Positions 11,418 to 22,760 are shown, counted from the first letter of the stretch. The stretch: 64,000 nt of DNA from Dactylis glomerata (GCA_007115705.1 QXEO01000170.1:2269570-2333569); one strand, 5' to 3'. Notes: generated from the letters alone by a model not told the origin. Numbers and translations: made by a program.

Positions 11418-12180
11418 TAGATAGGATTGTTGGTGCAATAATGTAATAATGTATTAAAGCAAGAACAATTGTACCACTTCTTGATGCACACTGTGCACTA
11501 TCTCGCTGCATGATACAAGAACAAAAAGCGTACCTATGTTCTTTGTTGCAATCCATTCTCTCTAGAACTAGATTGTGGGTAGGGAAATACTGCGATCAGA
11601 ACTGATGACGGACTAGAAGTGGATACCCAAATATATATGGAGCGGATGAAAGGCAAAGCCTGCTCTTAAATGCTGGTATCATTTGGTGTGCATGGAAACG
11701 GCTCAATGAAAATCATGAGAGGAATTAATCCAAAGAGTGGCTAATGGATCGGGAGTTACAAAAAGGAGAGTAATAGTGTGATTGGCTGCGTGGTAATAAT
11801 TAGCTTTGGTAAATGGCATAAAATGCCTTGGGTTTCGTGCATTTAAGAGTATGGATAATGGCTAATCAAAACTTTTCGCCTAGAGTCTGCATGGTTTGTT
11901 TTCCAGAGATACTACTCTTTATACTTCTTGGAAATACCAGCACTGATACATGAACATTACTGTACAGACTTTCGTCATCCATCCATGCCATCCTTTTGCC
12001 AACGCACATTTCCTTTAAATGACCTTTGCTACCGAACTGATATACTTGAAACTTGTTTTTTGCTTCTGTTCAGCCTTGAACTACTCCAGTTATCCACCTT
12101 AATTAGTCACAAAATCGAAAGGTACGCTCAATATGTACTACAGTAGTATGCTAGTGTAATATAAGCTCAATATCTATTCA
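11418..12180. other. CACTA interior without recognised gene
   Basis: This is AT-leaning sequence between the transposase stop and the tandem repeats. It holds only short chance frames. It may contain the former downstream exons or the 3' UTR of the transposase gene, but no conserved motif was found. Confidence 0.4.
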
Positions 12181-12650
12181 ATTTCAAACACTTTTCATTT
12201 TTATAGTTTTGTCAAATTCTCAAATATGCAAAAATAATATTAATAAACATAGTTTTTAATTGAAAATTTCAAAATAATTAATACTTAGGATAGTTAAAAT
12301 AATTAATTTGTAAAATAGAAAATAGTTTTGAATTATCTATTTAATTTCAAACACTTTTCATTTTTATAGTTTTGTCAAATTCTCAAATATGCAAAAAGAA
12401 TATTAATAAACATAGTTTTTAATTGAAAATGGCAAAATAGTTAATACTTAGGATAGTTAAAATAATTAATTTGTAAAATAGAAAATAGTTTTGAATTATC
12501 TATTTAATTTCAAACACTTTTCATTTTTATAGTTTTGTCAAATTCTCAAATATGCAAAAAGAATATTATTAAACATAGTTTTTAATTGAAAATTTCAAAA
12601 TAATTAATACTTAGGATAGTTAAAATAATTAATCTTTAAAATATAAAAGA
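12181..12650 (+). repeat. 163-bp tandem repeat, about 2.9 copies
   Basis: Units begin with 'atttcaaacacttttcattt' at 12181, 12344 and 12507. The copies are almost identical; the third decays near its end around 12640. The region is very AT-rich. The unit includes the words 'caaatatgcaaaaa' and 'acttaggatagttaaaataa'. The low divergence implies recent amplification within the CACTA element. Confidence 0.9.
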
Positions 12651-12746
12651 GTCAGTGCTTATCCAAATAATTGAAAACATAGTTTTTAATTGAAAATGCA
12701 AACAGATAACTATTTATAAACCAAATAAAAGAAAAAACAGAAAATA

Positions 12747-12900
12747 GGCCTTTAGTCCCGGTCCGTGCCACAGGCCGGGACTAAAGGCCCTGGCTACTGA
12801 AATCCCCACCCGAGGCCTTTAGTCCCGGGCGGTGGCACGAACCGGGACTAAAGGCCCCCCTTTAGTCCCGGTCCGTGCCACCGCCCGGGACTAAAGGTCC
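12747..12900. repeat. Internal (third) cluster of TTTAGTCCCGG repeats
   Basis: About six copies of CTTTAGTCCCGG/CCGGGACTAAAG, arranged as palindromic pairs, lie in the middle of the element and just upstream of the second gene's TATA box. Subterminal repeats normally occur only near the ends. Here they could act as an operator for the second gene, or mark an old junction between two element copies. Confidence 0.85.
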
Positions 12901-12905
12901 CGGGG

Positions 12906-12912
12906 TATAAAA
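12906..12912 (+). promoter_or_regulatory. TATA box for the second CACTA gene
   Basis: TATAAAA immediately follows the internal repeat cluster and precedes a C/G-rich leader (about 12940-13230). The first coding exon begins about 1 kb downstream, after a long leader intron. Inferred by position. Confidence 0.6.
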
Positions 12913-12939
12913 TTTCATCTTCTTCCCCGCGGCGAAACA

Positions 12940-13232
12940 CTTTGCAGTTTCGCGCGCGAGGAGAACAGACAGACGCCGCCAGGCTGCCGCCGACGACCGC
13001 GCGCACCAGCCGCCGCAGCGCCGCCACAGTCCGCCGCCCCTGCACACCCGCCGCGCCGCCGCGCCTGCGCACCCGCAGCGCCGCCACAGTCCGCCGCCCC
13101 TGCCGCACCGCGCCGCCGCGCCTGCACACCCGCCGCGCCGCCGGTCGCCTCCAAACGCCGCCGCGCCGCCGCGCCTCCAAACGCCGCCGCGCCTGCAGCA
13201 CCCGGCCGCCGCGCCTCCGACGTCTGCAAGGT
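12940..13232 (+). other. GC-rich 5' leader of the second CACTA gene
   Basis: This is very GC-rich sequence with a duplicated block containing 'cgcagcgccgccacagtccg' (about 13011 and 13074). It opens long frames on both strands, which I treat as composition artefacts. It probably forms an untranslated first exon. Confidence 0.5.
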
Positions 13233-13259
13233 TTTTTTGCAAAAAAAATTAATTTGTTT

Positions 13260-13880
13260 ATTAGTTAGTGTGTTAGGGTTAGGGTTAGATATAGAATATT
13301 AGTTAGCTAATTAGAATAGAATTAGTTAGATAATTAGAATAGAATTAGTAGTTAGCTATTGTTAATTAGATATATATAGTTTGCTATTGTTAATTAGAAT
13401 AGTTAGATAATTAGATAGTTAGATAATTAGATACATATATAGTTTGCAAAAAAATTAATTTGTTAATTAGTTAGATATTGTTAATTAGATACATATAGTT
13501 TGCAAAAAAATTAATTTGTTAATTAGTTAGCTATTGTTAATTTGATACATATAGTTAGCTATTGTTAATTAGAATAGAATTTTTAGTTAGCTATTGTTAA
13601 TTAGATACATATAGTTAGCTATTGTTAATTAGAATAGAATTTTTAGATAGATATAGTTAGAATAGAATTTTTAGATAGATATAGTTAGAATAGAATTATT
13701 TAGATAGATATAGTTAGAATAGAATTATTTAGATACATATAGTTAGAATAGAATTATTTAGATACATATAGTTAGAATAGAATTATTTAGATACATATAG
13801 TTAGAATAGAATTATTTAGATACATATAGTTAGAATAGAATTACTTAGTTAGAATTTATTTGCATCATATATAGTTTGTT
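13260..13880 (+). repeat. AT-rich minisatellite in the leader intron (29-bp unit)
   Basis: The block starts with 'ttagggttagggttag' and continues as irregular 'ttagttagctattgtta' repeats. It then becomes a regular 29-bp unit built on 'agatacatatagttagaata', with several near-perfect copies between about 13700 and 13845. It ends just before the acceptor 'tttttgcag' that starts the first coding exon. Confidence 0.85.
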
Positions 13881-13919
13881 AGTTTATTAGTTAATCAAAT
13901 GTTTATTTTTTGCAGAACT

Positions 13920-16900
13920 ATGGATCCACATAGCAGGAACCTCGAAGAGGAAGAACTTATCGAAGATATAATCAAAGACGCCCCCGACGTTGAACCTGCT
14001 GAATCTCCGTCGTCATATCTAAACCCCTCCGGAGATGGAATGGAGGTTGATCGACACGAAGCCGATGGGGCCGGAGATAGCTCCAATGATGGAGAAGGTG
14101 ATAGCTCCACTGATGGAGAAGCCGGTGGAGAAGCCGGTGGCGAAATAATAAAGTCCGGCGAGGTATACATATGAAGTTCGACAATCACTTGTAATATGAG
14201 AAAAATATTGGAGATAGCTCTATATTGTATACATATACATTCATTTGACGAATGTTTCTCCCTCTTAGGCCTCCACATCGAGCAAAGCTACGAAACGAGG
14301 CCCGACTAAAAAGTTGGACGCACGGACGCATTACACCTTTGAGGTGATATTGCCTACGGGCGAACCAAAGCTTCCTAAGAATGCTGCTGACACATTCAAG
14401 AAGCAATGCGGAGTTCTCGTTAGGGATCACGTCCCGATCAGCGTTCGGGAGTGGAACAAGCGCAAAGGGGCAGCCGATAGTGACTATGTCGCCGAAAGGT
14501 ACAAAGATAATCTTTGGAATGATATCATGTCACATTTCAGCCTGCCAGAATGTGAGAATGAAGACGCCGCAAAAAAACTGAGGGCCAAAGTCAAGCAGTG
14601 GACTCTAAAGAAGATGGCCGAACTGTTCCGTAGCTGGAAGAAGAAGCTATGGAAAGACTATCTGAAGACAAAGAAAGTGCCAGTATTCGAGGGGTATCTA
14701 GCCAAGCAGGCGAATCACTGGAAGGCATTTCAGGAGTACAAGCAGTCAGAAGATGCCAAGGCATTATCAGAAAAGAACAAGAAAAATGCCGACAAGAAGA
14801 AATATCACCACAACCTGGGGCCAGGGGGCTATGAGACTGCCATCCCAAAGTGGGATAAGAAAGAGCAAGATCTGCTAGCTAAAGGCATCATACCTGAACC
14901 CATCCGTGATGAGTGGGAACTAAGAGCAAGGAATTGGTTCCTTGCGCATGGTGGTTCGTACGACGAAGAAACAGGGGACCTCATCTGCAGTGGCGGTCTT
15001 AGGATACCCAGGGAGAATTGGAAAAAGATAGTGAAAGAAATTAAAGAGGGAAAAAGACAGTTCACTGCAGATAGAGAGAAAGATTTGCTCACACTGGTCC
15101 TCGGCAATGACGAACATGGAGGACGAACACGAGGCTTCGGTCCTTCTTACCCATGGTGGCTTGGGTTTGCCAGAGACCAAGACACTTACAGAAGCCGGGC
15201 GAGAGCAAAGAAGCGACAGCAGGATGAGGAGAATGACAAGTTCAACCAGTTGCTTGCCAGGCTTAACGAGCAACAGAAGCAGATTGACGAGCTTAGAGGA
15301 GTAGCGCGCCAGGAAGATCCTGGACTCGATATTATCGGCGCCCCATCTAAGCGGAAAAGCAGCGTGGCTGAATCTGAGGCCCCGCCCGATGATGCACGAA
15401 GAATGATAGAGGGCGGTCCCGGCTACCCCGTGGATGGAATCAAGGAGTCAACATCATGTGAACTCCATCAGAAATTCAAGAACATATCCATGAAGGTGGC
15501 CGTCGGACAAGCTTTACCTTCTGGCCCTGATGCACGCTGGCATGGCCGTGAGATTCCAGCTGGCTTTGCTAAAGTCGGGGTGGATGAAATCATGGCGGGG
15601 TTTCATGATATGGAGCTCGACATGGCTGGACCCGAAGATGAGAGGACACTCGGAGAAGTACTAGGTGGAGTCATCCTATGGGACAAGAACTACATCAAGC
15701 TTCCAGGCTCGGCCCCAAGGACAACACCGCCTCCGAGTCGTCGCAGGTCACCTACACCTCCATCACCTCCAAGCCCTCCACATGACGACGGCCACCACAA
15801 CACGAGTCCATCTCGATCACCGCCGCCGGACTTGGGTCGGCCGTCTCCGCCGCCGCCCGCTAAGGATACTAAGCGGAAGCGTGCCAGCAAGAACGCTCCG
15901 TCCATGAGTTCTAAGCGACGGAGCTTCCCAAAGCGCAAACTGTCGCCCCTCCCAAAGGTACCTCATGCTAATCTTCCTATCAGACCTTATGATCGTACCG
16001 ACGAGGAAAACGCCAGGATAGCAAAGGAACATTATGATGCGCAGATGAAAAAGAAGGAACCCGAGCCCCGCCCGGAATACACCGAGAAGCAAATAGCATA
16101 TGCAAAATACTTCACGACCCTTCCATCACAGTATGAGTTACACCATAAGCCTGACGATTATACACGCACAATGCAGAAGGAAGGGCAAAAGAGCAAGTCA
16201 CGTGCAAGTGCAAGTGCAAGTGGGAGCAAATCAAGTTCAACTACAAGCAAAATAAGATCAGACGTTCCTCAGCTTGGACAACAGGCCAATCAGTCGATCC
16301 CACCCCTCAGGGTGTTACCCGAGAATGTTCCCTCTCTGGTGCAGGGGCAAGATTTGGGATTAGCAAAGAAGTGGGCGGATGAATGGGGTATCCCGGTTGA
16401 AGTCATTCTGGCTTCCCAAGACGACGTGGTACCCAAGGCTGTGGTAGCCCCTAAGCCACAGTTTGTCATGGGAGCGCCTTTGGTCAGCAAAGATAAGTTT
16501 GATGATCTCCCAACAAATATGCGTTACTTGCATACATGGTACTTAAGTGAATCAAAGAAAGGGAGAACGATGATCGTGGCGCTTGTCCCACGGGAGTACT
16601 ACGGCCGTCCCGAAGACATCCATATCGACTTTGATGAACTCTTCCAGATGTACAATGCCGACGCCCTCGACAAATCGCTTATGAGTTGCTATTGTCTGTA
16701 AGTTTTTCAATTCGTTGTCTACATATAACTTGTTCAATTATTTCAATTCATTGTCTACATATAACTTGTTCAGTTATTTCAATTCATTTTCTACATATAA
16801 CTTGTTCCGTTCTGACTTGTACTCTATTATGCAGAATGAAGATTCTGGAATGTAAAAGTAGGAACATCCTAAATATTGGGTTTATTGACCCAGATAAAAT

Positions 16901-17774
16901 ACATATAAAGACGCTAACTGATAACCCCAAGGAGACGGAGGAAAACCTTCTAAGGTTTCTAACAGATCAAAATTACTGTGACCACATACTGTTTCCATAC
17001 AACTTCAAGTGAGGGTCTTACTCTGTTGTGTCCATTCACTTATGAGTGTAATTGATAAGTTACTGACACATATATATATACATGTGCAGCTTCCACTGGA
17101 TTCTGTTGGACATTCAAATTGATAAGGGAAGAGTTGATGCCTTCGACCCATTATCGAGACCCTTCGAATAGTTCCAAAGCCTACAGGACATGCTCCAAGG
17201 GTAATTTCAATCATTCTTGCGCTCTATCGGTCTCTTTCGATGATTTTCTGATATATCAATTAATGAAAAACTTAGCAAATCATTTTCCTTGTCGGGCAGG
17301 GTTTGGAAGCGGTTCAAGTGCGTGACTCCCGGTATCCGGCATGAGAAGCTGACCTTAAGAGCGGCTCAGGTAAGTAGTAGTATGATATACTTCTATTTTC
17401 AATACTTTTGTAATGCTAGATTATTATTTTGATTATATATATTCTATTCTCGTAAAGTGCGACCAGCAGCCACGGGGGACGCATCTATGTGGATACTATG
17501 TTTGCGAGACCATTCGCACGTTTACCTCTGAGCACAAGGATTACAGATACGATGTAAGCAATAAACATTCACACCTCTATTTTTACTCGTCATTCTTTGT
17601 TATCATGATTGATATTCATATTCATCTCCTCTTCTTATATAGTACACGGCCATGCGGGAGAAGTACCTACCAGAGCAACGCGCGATTGCTGTTGCAGAGG
17701 AGCTGGCGACCTTTCTGAGAATAGAAGCTATAGACGACAAAGGACGATTTAGTGTAGCTAGGGGCCATTACTGA
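13920..17774 (+). pseudogene. Second CACTA gene: plant transposon protein with C-terminal Ulp1/C48-like domain, stop codon inside
   Basis: The exon model is read from GT-AG sites and continuous frame: 13920-14162, 14269-16697, 16835-17008, 17090-17200, 17300-17369, 17458-17553, 17643-17774. Exon 1 is acidic. Exon 2 (about 810 residues) begins with a basic DNA-binding-like region (REWNKRKGAADSDYVAERYK). It continues with a Lys/Trp-rich helical stretch, a coiled coil around QQKQIDELR, and Pro/Ser/Arg-rich low complexity. The last exons encode a Ulp1-type cysteine protease fold: HWILLDIQ (His), VDAFDPLS (Asp) and HLCGYYVCE (Cys). An in-frame TAG at 17169-17171 lies between the Asp and the Cys parts, so the protease is truncated unless bypassed. 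Grass CACTA second ORFs with such C48 tails are known to me. Their role, perhaps counteracting SUMO or processing, is not established here. Confidence 0.8.
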
Positions 17775-18007
17775 TGTTGGTCCATGTAATCGAATAGACG
17801 GGCTCTAGTCCCGATAATTCTGGTCTCCATATAATTGTATATATATGCTCGCTTGTAAGATAAGTTAATCTTATATATATGCATAAACTAATTCCCGAAC
17901 ACCAAGGCACCAAGGCACCAAACGAGGCATCACGTTAATCCCCCGAACAAATAAAACCCTAAAACCAGTAAACCCTAAAACCCTAAAGCAAAAAACAAAA
18001 ATCTGCA

Positions 18008-18212
18008 GATGCCTTTAGTCCCGGTCTGTGTTACAAACCGGGACTAAAGGTCCTAGCCCTGATTCGCTCCGAGGTGCCCACGTGGACACCCTCCAGTCCC
18101 GGCTGGTAAGCGGGCCGGGACTAAAGGTTCAGCCTTTAGTCCCGCGGCTGGGGTCCCGGTTTGCAAACCGGGACTAAAGCCCCTTACGGGCCGGGACTGG
18201 AGGCCCCGTCCC
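18008..18212. repeat. Right subterminal repeat cluster of the CACTA element
   Basis: About seven copies of the TTTAGTCCCGG word, some mutated (CCAGTCCCGG, GGGACTGGAGG), occur in both orientations up to the terminal ACTAGTG. They mirror the left cluster. Confidence 0.85.
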
Positions 18213-18220
18213 CACTAGTG

Positions 18221-18599
18221 TCACTTGTTCTTAAATTATTTGTATCTAGTCGCCCTCTTAAACTTGAAGGTGTCCTATGCATTTATGTTTTGCTACTCCA
18301 TGAGGGACAAGCTGAAAACCATTTGTATGTTTTTCCGTATGATTTGAATACACGTTTTGACTTTCATTGTTTCATTTCAATGATCTTTTGTTTGTGATCT
18401 TTTTCATGTTATAACATGGTTGCTAAGTTTCTTCTATCAAGATTATATCTTTCATGCCCATGTTTTAAGTTCTTTTGATCCCAGTGCACAATGCTTACAT
18501 AGATGATCAAGATTGTGTAGGTGCATGTCACTTCAAAAATTATTTCTTTTGTTATCACTTACCTACTCGAGGACGAGCAGGAGTTAAGCTTGGGGATGC
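18221..18599 (+). other. 3' internal domain of the LTR element (second part) with polypurine tract
   Basis: This continues the domain broken at 9060. It is collinear with the reverse strand of about 35.82-36.2 kb (for example 'aaattatttgtatctagtcg'). It ends in AAGCTTGGGGATGC (18586-18599) directly before the 3' LTR, serving as the plus-strand primer tract. No gene is present. Confidence 0.8.
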
Positions 18600-20240
18600 T
18601 GATACGTCTCTAACGTATCTATAATTTTTGATGCTCCATACTTGTTTTCACACTATTTGCTTAGTGTTTCGTTACACTTCGTGGCATTTTTATGCATTTT
18701 CTGGAACTAACCTATTAACGAGATGCCAAAGTGCCAGTTCCCTGTTTTCTGCTGTTTTTGTGTTTCAGAAAAGTTACACAGGAAATATTCTCGGAATTGG
18801 ACGAAACAAAAGCCAGACGTCCAAAAATTTACCGGAGCTTCCAGAGAACCGAAGAGGAGACGAAGAGGAGCCACTGGTGGGCCACACCACCAGGGGGCGC
18901 AGCCTAGGGCTGGCCCGCGCCCCCCTGTGGTGAGCCCCACCAGGACCACTTATGACGATGCCCCTTCGCCTATAAAGACCCCCCAATGGGAAAAACCTAA
19001 ATACCCAATCACTTTTCCAGAATACATCACGATCCGCCACCGCCGACCCGAGATCGGGAGGGTCCAGAAGCTCTTCATGGCACCCTGCCGGAGAGGGAAA
19101 TTGCCACCAGAGGTCTTCTTCATCGCCATGCTTGCCTCCGGCGCGATGAGTGAGTAGTCTACCTTGGACTATGGGTCCATAGCAGTAGCTAGTTGGTTGT
19201 CTTCTCCAACATGTGCTTCATGTTTAGATCTCGTGAGCTGCTTTACATGATCGATATCACCATTATGTAATTCTACATGTTGTGTTTGTTGGGATCCGAT
19301 GAATATTGGTGTTATGATTGAGTTGATGTGCTAAATATTATCTTATGTTATCTCTATGTTGTTTATGATCTTGCATGCTCTCCGTTGTTAGTAGCTATCT
19401 TAGCCGAGTAGTTGCTAGTGACTCCAAGAGGGGGTATTTATGCTCGATAGTGGGTTCATGCCTCTATTTAATCTGGGGGAGTGATAGAAACCTCAAAGGT
19501 TGTAGATGTGCTGTTGCTACTAGGGGGAAAACAACATTCATATGCTCAAGGGCATATGCTTTGTTTACATTACACACTTTGCTTAATGCAGTTATCTGTT
19601 GTTCACAACTTAATACTTGTGGAGTTCTCGGATTGATTCGCCACAAGTGGATTATTAGTCATAGATGCAGTTGGATGGCGGTCTATGTATCTTGTTGTAA
19701 TGCCCAGAGTAAATCTCATAGTGATCCTCTTGACATATCATGTTGTCTTTATTCTATCGATTGCCCAACTGTAATTTGTTTACCCAGCATGTGTTATTTT
19801 ATCTTATGGAGAGACACCACTAGTGAACTGTGGACCCCGGTCCTATTTCCATTATATTGCTATCACCTGTTTACTTTACTCGCACTGTCTACTTTACTCG
19901 CATATTACTATTGCTTTCCACTCGATACGCTCATTCCTTTGTTTCAAGCAAACCGGTGAGATTGACAACCTCATCGTAAGTTGGGAGCAAAGTATTTGGT
20001 TGTGTTGTGTGCAGGTTCCGCGTTGCTACTAGTTGAAGACGAGTCAACAAGAATCGTTAACGGCGCCCTTGTTGGAGTGTTAGTAGGCTAGGAAGCATCA
20101 CCTTCTGGAGTATTGACTTTTTCCTGGACTGACAAACCTTGGTTTCTTTCTGAGGGAAAAACTTGCTGTTGTGCTCATCATACCTTCATCTTGGGGTTCC
20201 CAACTGGACGGTGAAAAACTATCAACACCGCGCCGCATCA
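18600..20240 (+). repeat. 3' LTR of the complete retrotransposon
   Basis: It runs from TGATACGTCTCTAACG at 18600 to CGCCGCATCA at 20240 and is collinear with 2614-4253. It is followed at once by GTTGT, the target duplication. Confidence 0.9.
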
Positions 20241-20245
20241 GTTGT

Positions 20246-21104
20246 GTAGGATGAGTGGTGGTTAGTGGTCGCCAGTTTTTTATTTGGTTGGAGGGATACG
20301 ATGTGGTTAGGTTGTTATGATGTGCCTCTTTGGTTGAAGTGGTGAGATTACTCTTCACATGTCACATTTGAGCAACAAAAATATTTCACAAGTTCCAAAC
20401 AATTTTTTTACAAATACATATACTCAAAACTCAAATATGACATAGCAAAATAGCCTCCTACCACCGGTGGTAGCTATGCACCCACCATTCACCATTAGAT
20501 CCTCTATAGGGAGCATGACTTTTCCTACCGAGAGCATAAGATTTAACAGAAGAGAAAGCAACGGCGTTTGCATGCATATCCCCATCTCTCACCACCTCTC
20601 AACACAGCCACCCCAACACACCACACCATGCAACCTATTGGATTATCCACCCAAACTAACCACACACACACACCTACTACACCATCCACTCAACTCATCC
20701 ATCCAAAGCCACCACACCATGGAACCATACAAACAAACCATCTCATCTCACCACTCCCATTGTGTACTCATAGCTGCCGTCTCCTTTTCTATTTAGCATT
20801 TCCCTGATACATAATTGTTTTCATACCATAGCTCAGTAGGACGAACACCTTGATCCGGAAAAATCAGTGGGTAAGTGATTTGTTGATTTTCAGAGCGCCG
20901 CTACTTAATCAAGTAGAGCTCATTTCATAACAGTCTTTTTTTTCATCTCTCGCATTGTCATCTCTATATGTAGTGGCAGCAGTGAGATAATGGCGGGAAA
21001 AGGAAGACCATAACATTCGGGCCAACAAAATAAATCCCGCCAAAACTACAGATATGGCTTAGCAAGATGGCTATATCACATGGCATGTCTAGGTGGTTAC
21101 TTTG
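20246..21104. other. Intergenic, no gene seen
   Basis: This is mixed-composition sequence. It includes a CA/CCA-rich stretch (about 20590-20720) but no splice-bounded frame or known motif. The first bases continue the pre-insertion target of the LTR element. Confidence 0.4.
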
Positions 21105-21312
21105 TTAGGGGAGTGTGCAAGGCAACTAGGCATGACATTCCCAAAATCACCACCTGCTCGGTTAGGAAAACATGCAAGGCAACTCGGCAGGTTACTTGGT
21201 TAGGAGAGTGTGCAAGGCAACTAGGCATGGCATGTTCGAAATCACCACCTGCCCGCTTAGGAAAATGTGCATGGTAACTCGGCATGGCATGTCCCAAATC
21301 ACCACCTGCTCT
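21105..21312 (+). repeat. Irregular tandem repeat, period about 93 bp
   Basis: The phrase 'gtgcaaggcaactaggcatg' recurs at about 21115 and 21208, with related half-units at about 21172 and 21267. 'aaatcaccacctgc' occurs three times (about 21144, 21239, 21297). The pattern is a short tandem duplication with internal half-repeats. Confidence 0.7.
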
Positions 21313-21547
21313 AGCCATCCACGGTTGTCATCCTAAGTAGCCATTCAGAAGTATCATATGCATATAACAAACGGAAGCATTTCATCCGTTATCACCATCA
21401 TCTTCTGCTCTCTACATCGCATGCGGTAGGAATATCATGCTCACACAATCCAAGGACTATGCATGCATGCATAGCTACCACCGGTAATAGCAAATCCGCG
21501 TTGTAACATATTTGCATATATATATATAGGAAAATGAGATGGTATCC

Positions 21548-21904
21548 CTGGGTGTATGTACTCCCACGTTTAATATACCTCATATACAAGAGTATTATAC
21601 CTCTTTATCATTTTTAATATACTTTATTAGTTAATACTAGATACCTTAAAGTGAGTTTTATAAAAAAATTCATTTGAGTCTATATACCTCATATTATTTG
21701 CGTATATACTGCATTTATGCACGTAAAAGTGATATATTAAAAAAATTAAGGGTTCCGATGTAATTTTTTGCATACTACTTATATTGAGGTATATTAGAAT
21801 AATTAATTAAGTATATTAAAAATAATAAAGAGGTATAATACCCTTGTATATGAGGTATATTGAATATGGGAGTATGTACACCTATGAGTATATAATAGGA
21901 GTCC
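21548..21904. mobile_element. MITE-like element with ~85-bp terminal inverted repeats
   Basis: The left arm ('taatatacctcatatacaag', then 'attatacctctttat') is mirrored by the right arm ('gaggtataatacccttgtat', then 'atgaggtatatt'). The element is flanked by 25-bp direct repeats ending in AAAATGAGATGGTATCC (21523-21547 and 21905-21929). It has no coding capacity. The superfamily is uncertain because a 25-bp duplication is too long for usual MITE target sites. Confidence 0.65.
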
Positions 21905-21936
21905 TATATAGGAAAATGAGATGGTATCCTATATAG

Positions 21937-22760
21937 GGCGCGATGCGCTCGAACGGCTCGAGCTGGTTCGATCCCTGAAGAAATAACCACCGCCCCTATC
22001 CTCTAGCTCCCTGGCTCCCTCCCGAAAGCACCAACCACCCACGCGCCGCCGGCCAGGACCCGCGCCTCGACGGCCTCCGGCCCTCTGCACAACGCCGTCC
22101 ACGCGCCTCCCAATTTTGGCCGCCATAGGTCCCTCCGGCGCCAGCCACGCGACTCCGCACCTCCGCGTGACGCCGGGCAGGAACCCGAGCTCTGCTGATG
22201 CCACTCTTCCCCGTCGCTGGCCGGACTCCCAGCGCACGCCGCCGGCCCCGCCCCCGCGCACCGCTGGCGTGACTACCCAGCCACCGGACGTGAGATTCTT
22301 CTCCCGCCCACATGGTCGCTGCTGGCCCGGTTTCCAAGGTTGCCCCAAAGGTGGGCTCCCGCTGCCCCGCCCCCATGGCATCAGCTGCGCCGCCGTGGAC
22401 GACATGTGGCTTCCGCCGTCGCGCCCCCATGCCTGTTGCACCAACCGGCCACCCGTGGCCACATGGAGAACTACTGACGCACCTTGCTCCCAGGGCCATA
22501 TCTGCAGAAGTGCGCACAGGGTCCACAGCTCCGGCAGCGGCAGGTGCATGTCCGGTGGTGCCCTGCAGTGCTCCTGATTCGAGCTCGGGCAGTATGCCTA
22601 CTATTTGTGAATTTTCCGTTTCTTTTGTGTTAGGCAGTACAACAAAGTTCAGAATAGAAGTGCAGCCTCTGTGCTACACGCGCACGGTGATAGGACTAGC
22701 CAATGCGCTCTCTTCTTCGGCAGTGCAACTTCTTTTTTGTAGTTCTATACCACATAATTA
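21937..22760. other. GC-rich segment of unknown nature
   Basis: This abrupt GC-rich block (about 21937-22560) has long frames on both strands of biased composition (Pro/Arg/Ala/Gly), with no recognisable domain and no convincing splice sites. It may be the end region of a larger unrecognised transposon that includes the repeats to about 27.45 kb, or a captured host fragment. Confidence 0.35.

Larger units (their letters stand above)
9061..18220 (+). mobile_element. CACTA (En/Spm) DNA transposon with two genes
   Basis: The element starts CACTAGTAGAAAA at 9061 and ends CCCACTAGTG at 18220, giving short terminal inverted repeats with CACTA ends. It is flanked by a 3-bp duplication TCA (9058-9060, 18221-18223), as the superfamily makes. 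Both ends carry clusters of TTTAGTCCCGG/CCGGGACTAAA subterminal repeats. Inside are a TNP2-type transposase gene (9618-11417) and a second multi-exon gene (13920-17774). Removing it rejoins the LTR-element sequence exactly as in the uninterrupted copy near 36.2 kb. Both genes show damage, so autonomy is doubtful. Confidence 0.93.
2614..20240 (+). mobile_element. Complete but non-autonomous Gypsy-type LTR retrotransposon (Sabrina/WHAM-like), interrupted by a CACTA element
   Basis: Two ~1.64-kb LTRs (2614-4253 and 18600-20240) have TGATACG...CGCATCA ends and are flanked by an identical 5-bp duplication, GTTGT (2609-2613, 20241-20245). A tRNA-Asp primer-binding site lies at 4265-4282, and a short purine-rich tract precedes the 3' LTR. 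The only coding relic is gag plus protease (4438-6499). No reverse transcriptase, RNase H or integrase motif is visible in any frame. The internal region is split by a CACTA transposon at 9061-18220; without it the element would be about 8.5 kb. The LTR text matches my memory of Triticeae Sabrina-type elements, but the family name is not verified. Confidence 0.9.

Noticed and set aside
12848..13268. Long overlapping frames on both strands (Ala/Arg/Gly-rich)
   Set aside because: They arise from a GC-rich low-complexity leader in the CACTA element. There is no domain, and frames are open in several phases at once.
13271..13288. Telomere-like TTAGGG repeats
   Set aside because: Only about two and a half units, not the plant TTTAGGG form, and embedded in a TTAG-rich minisatellite, so not a telomere or interstitial telomere tract.
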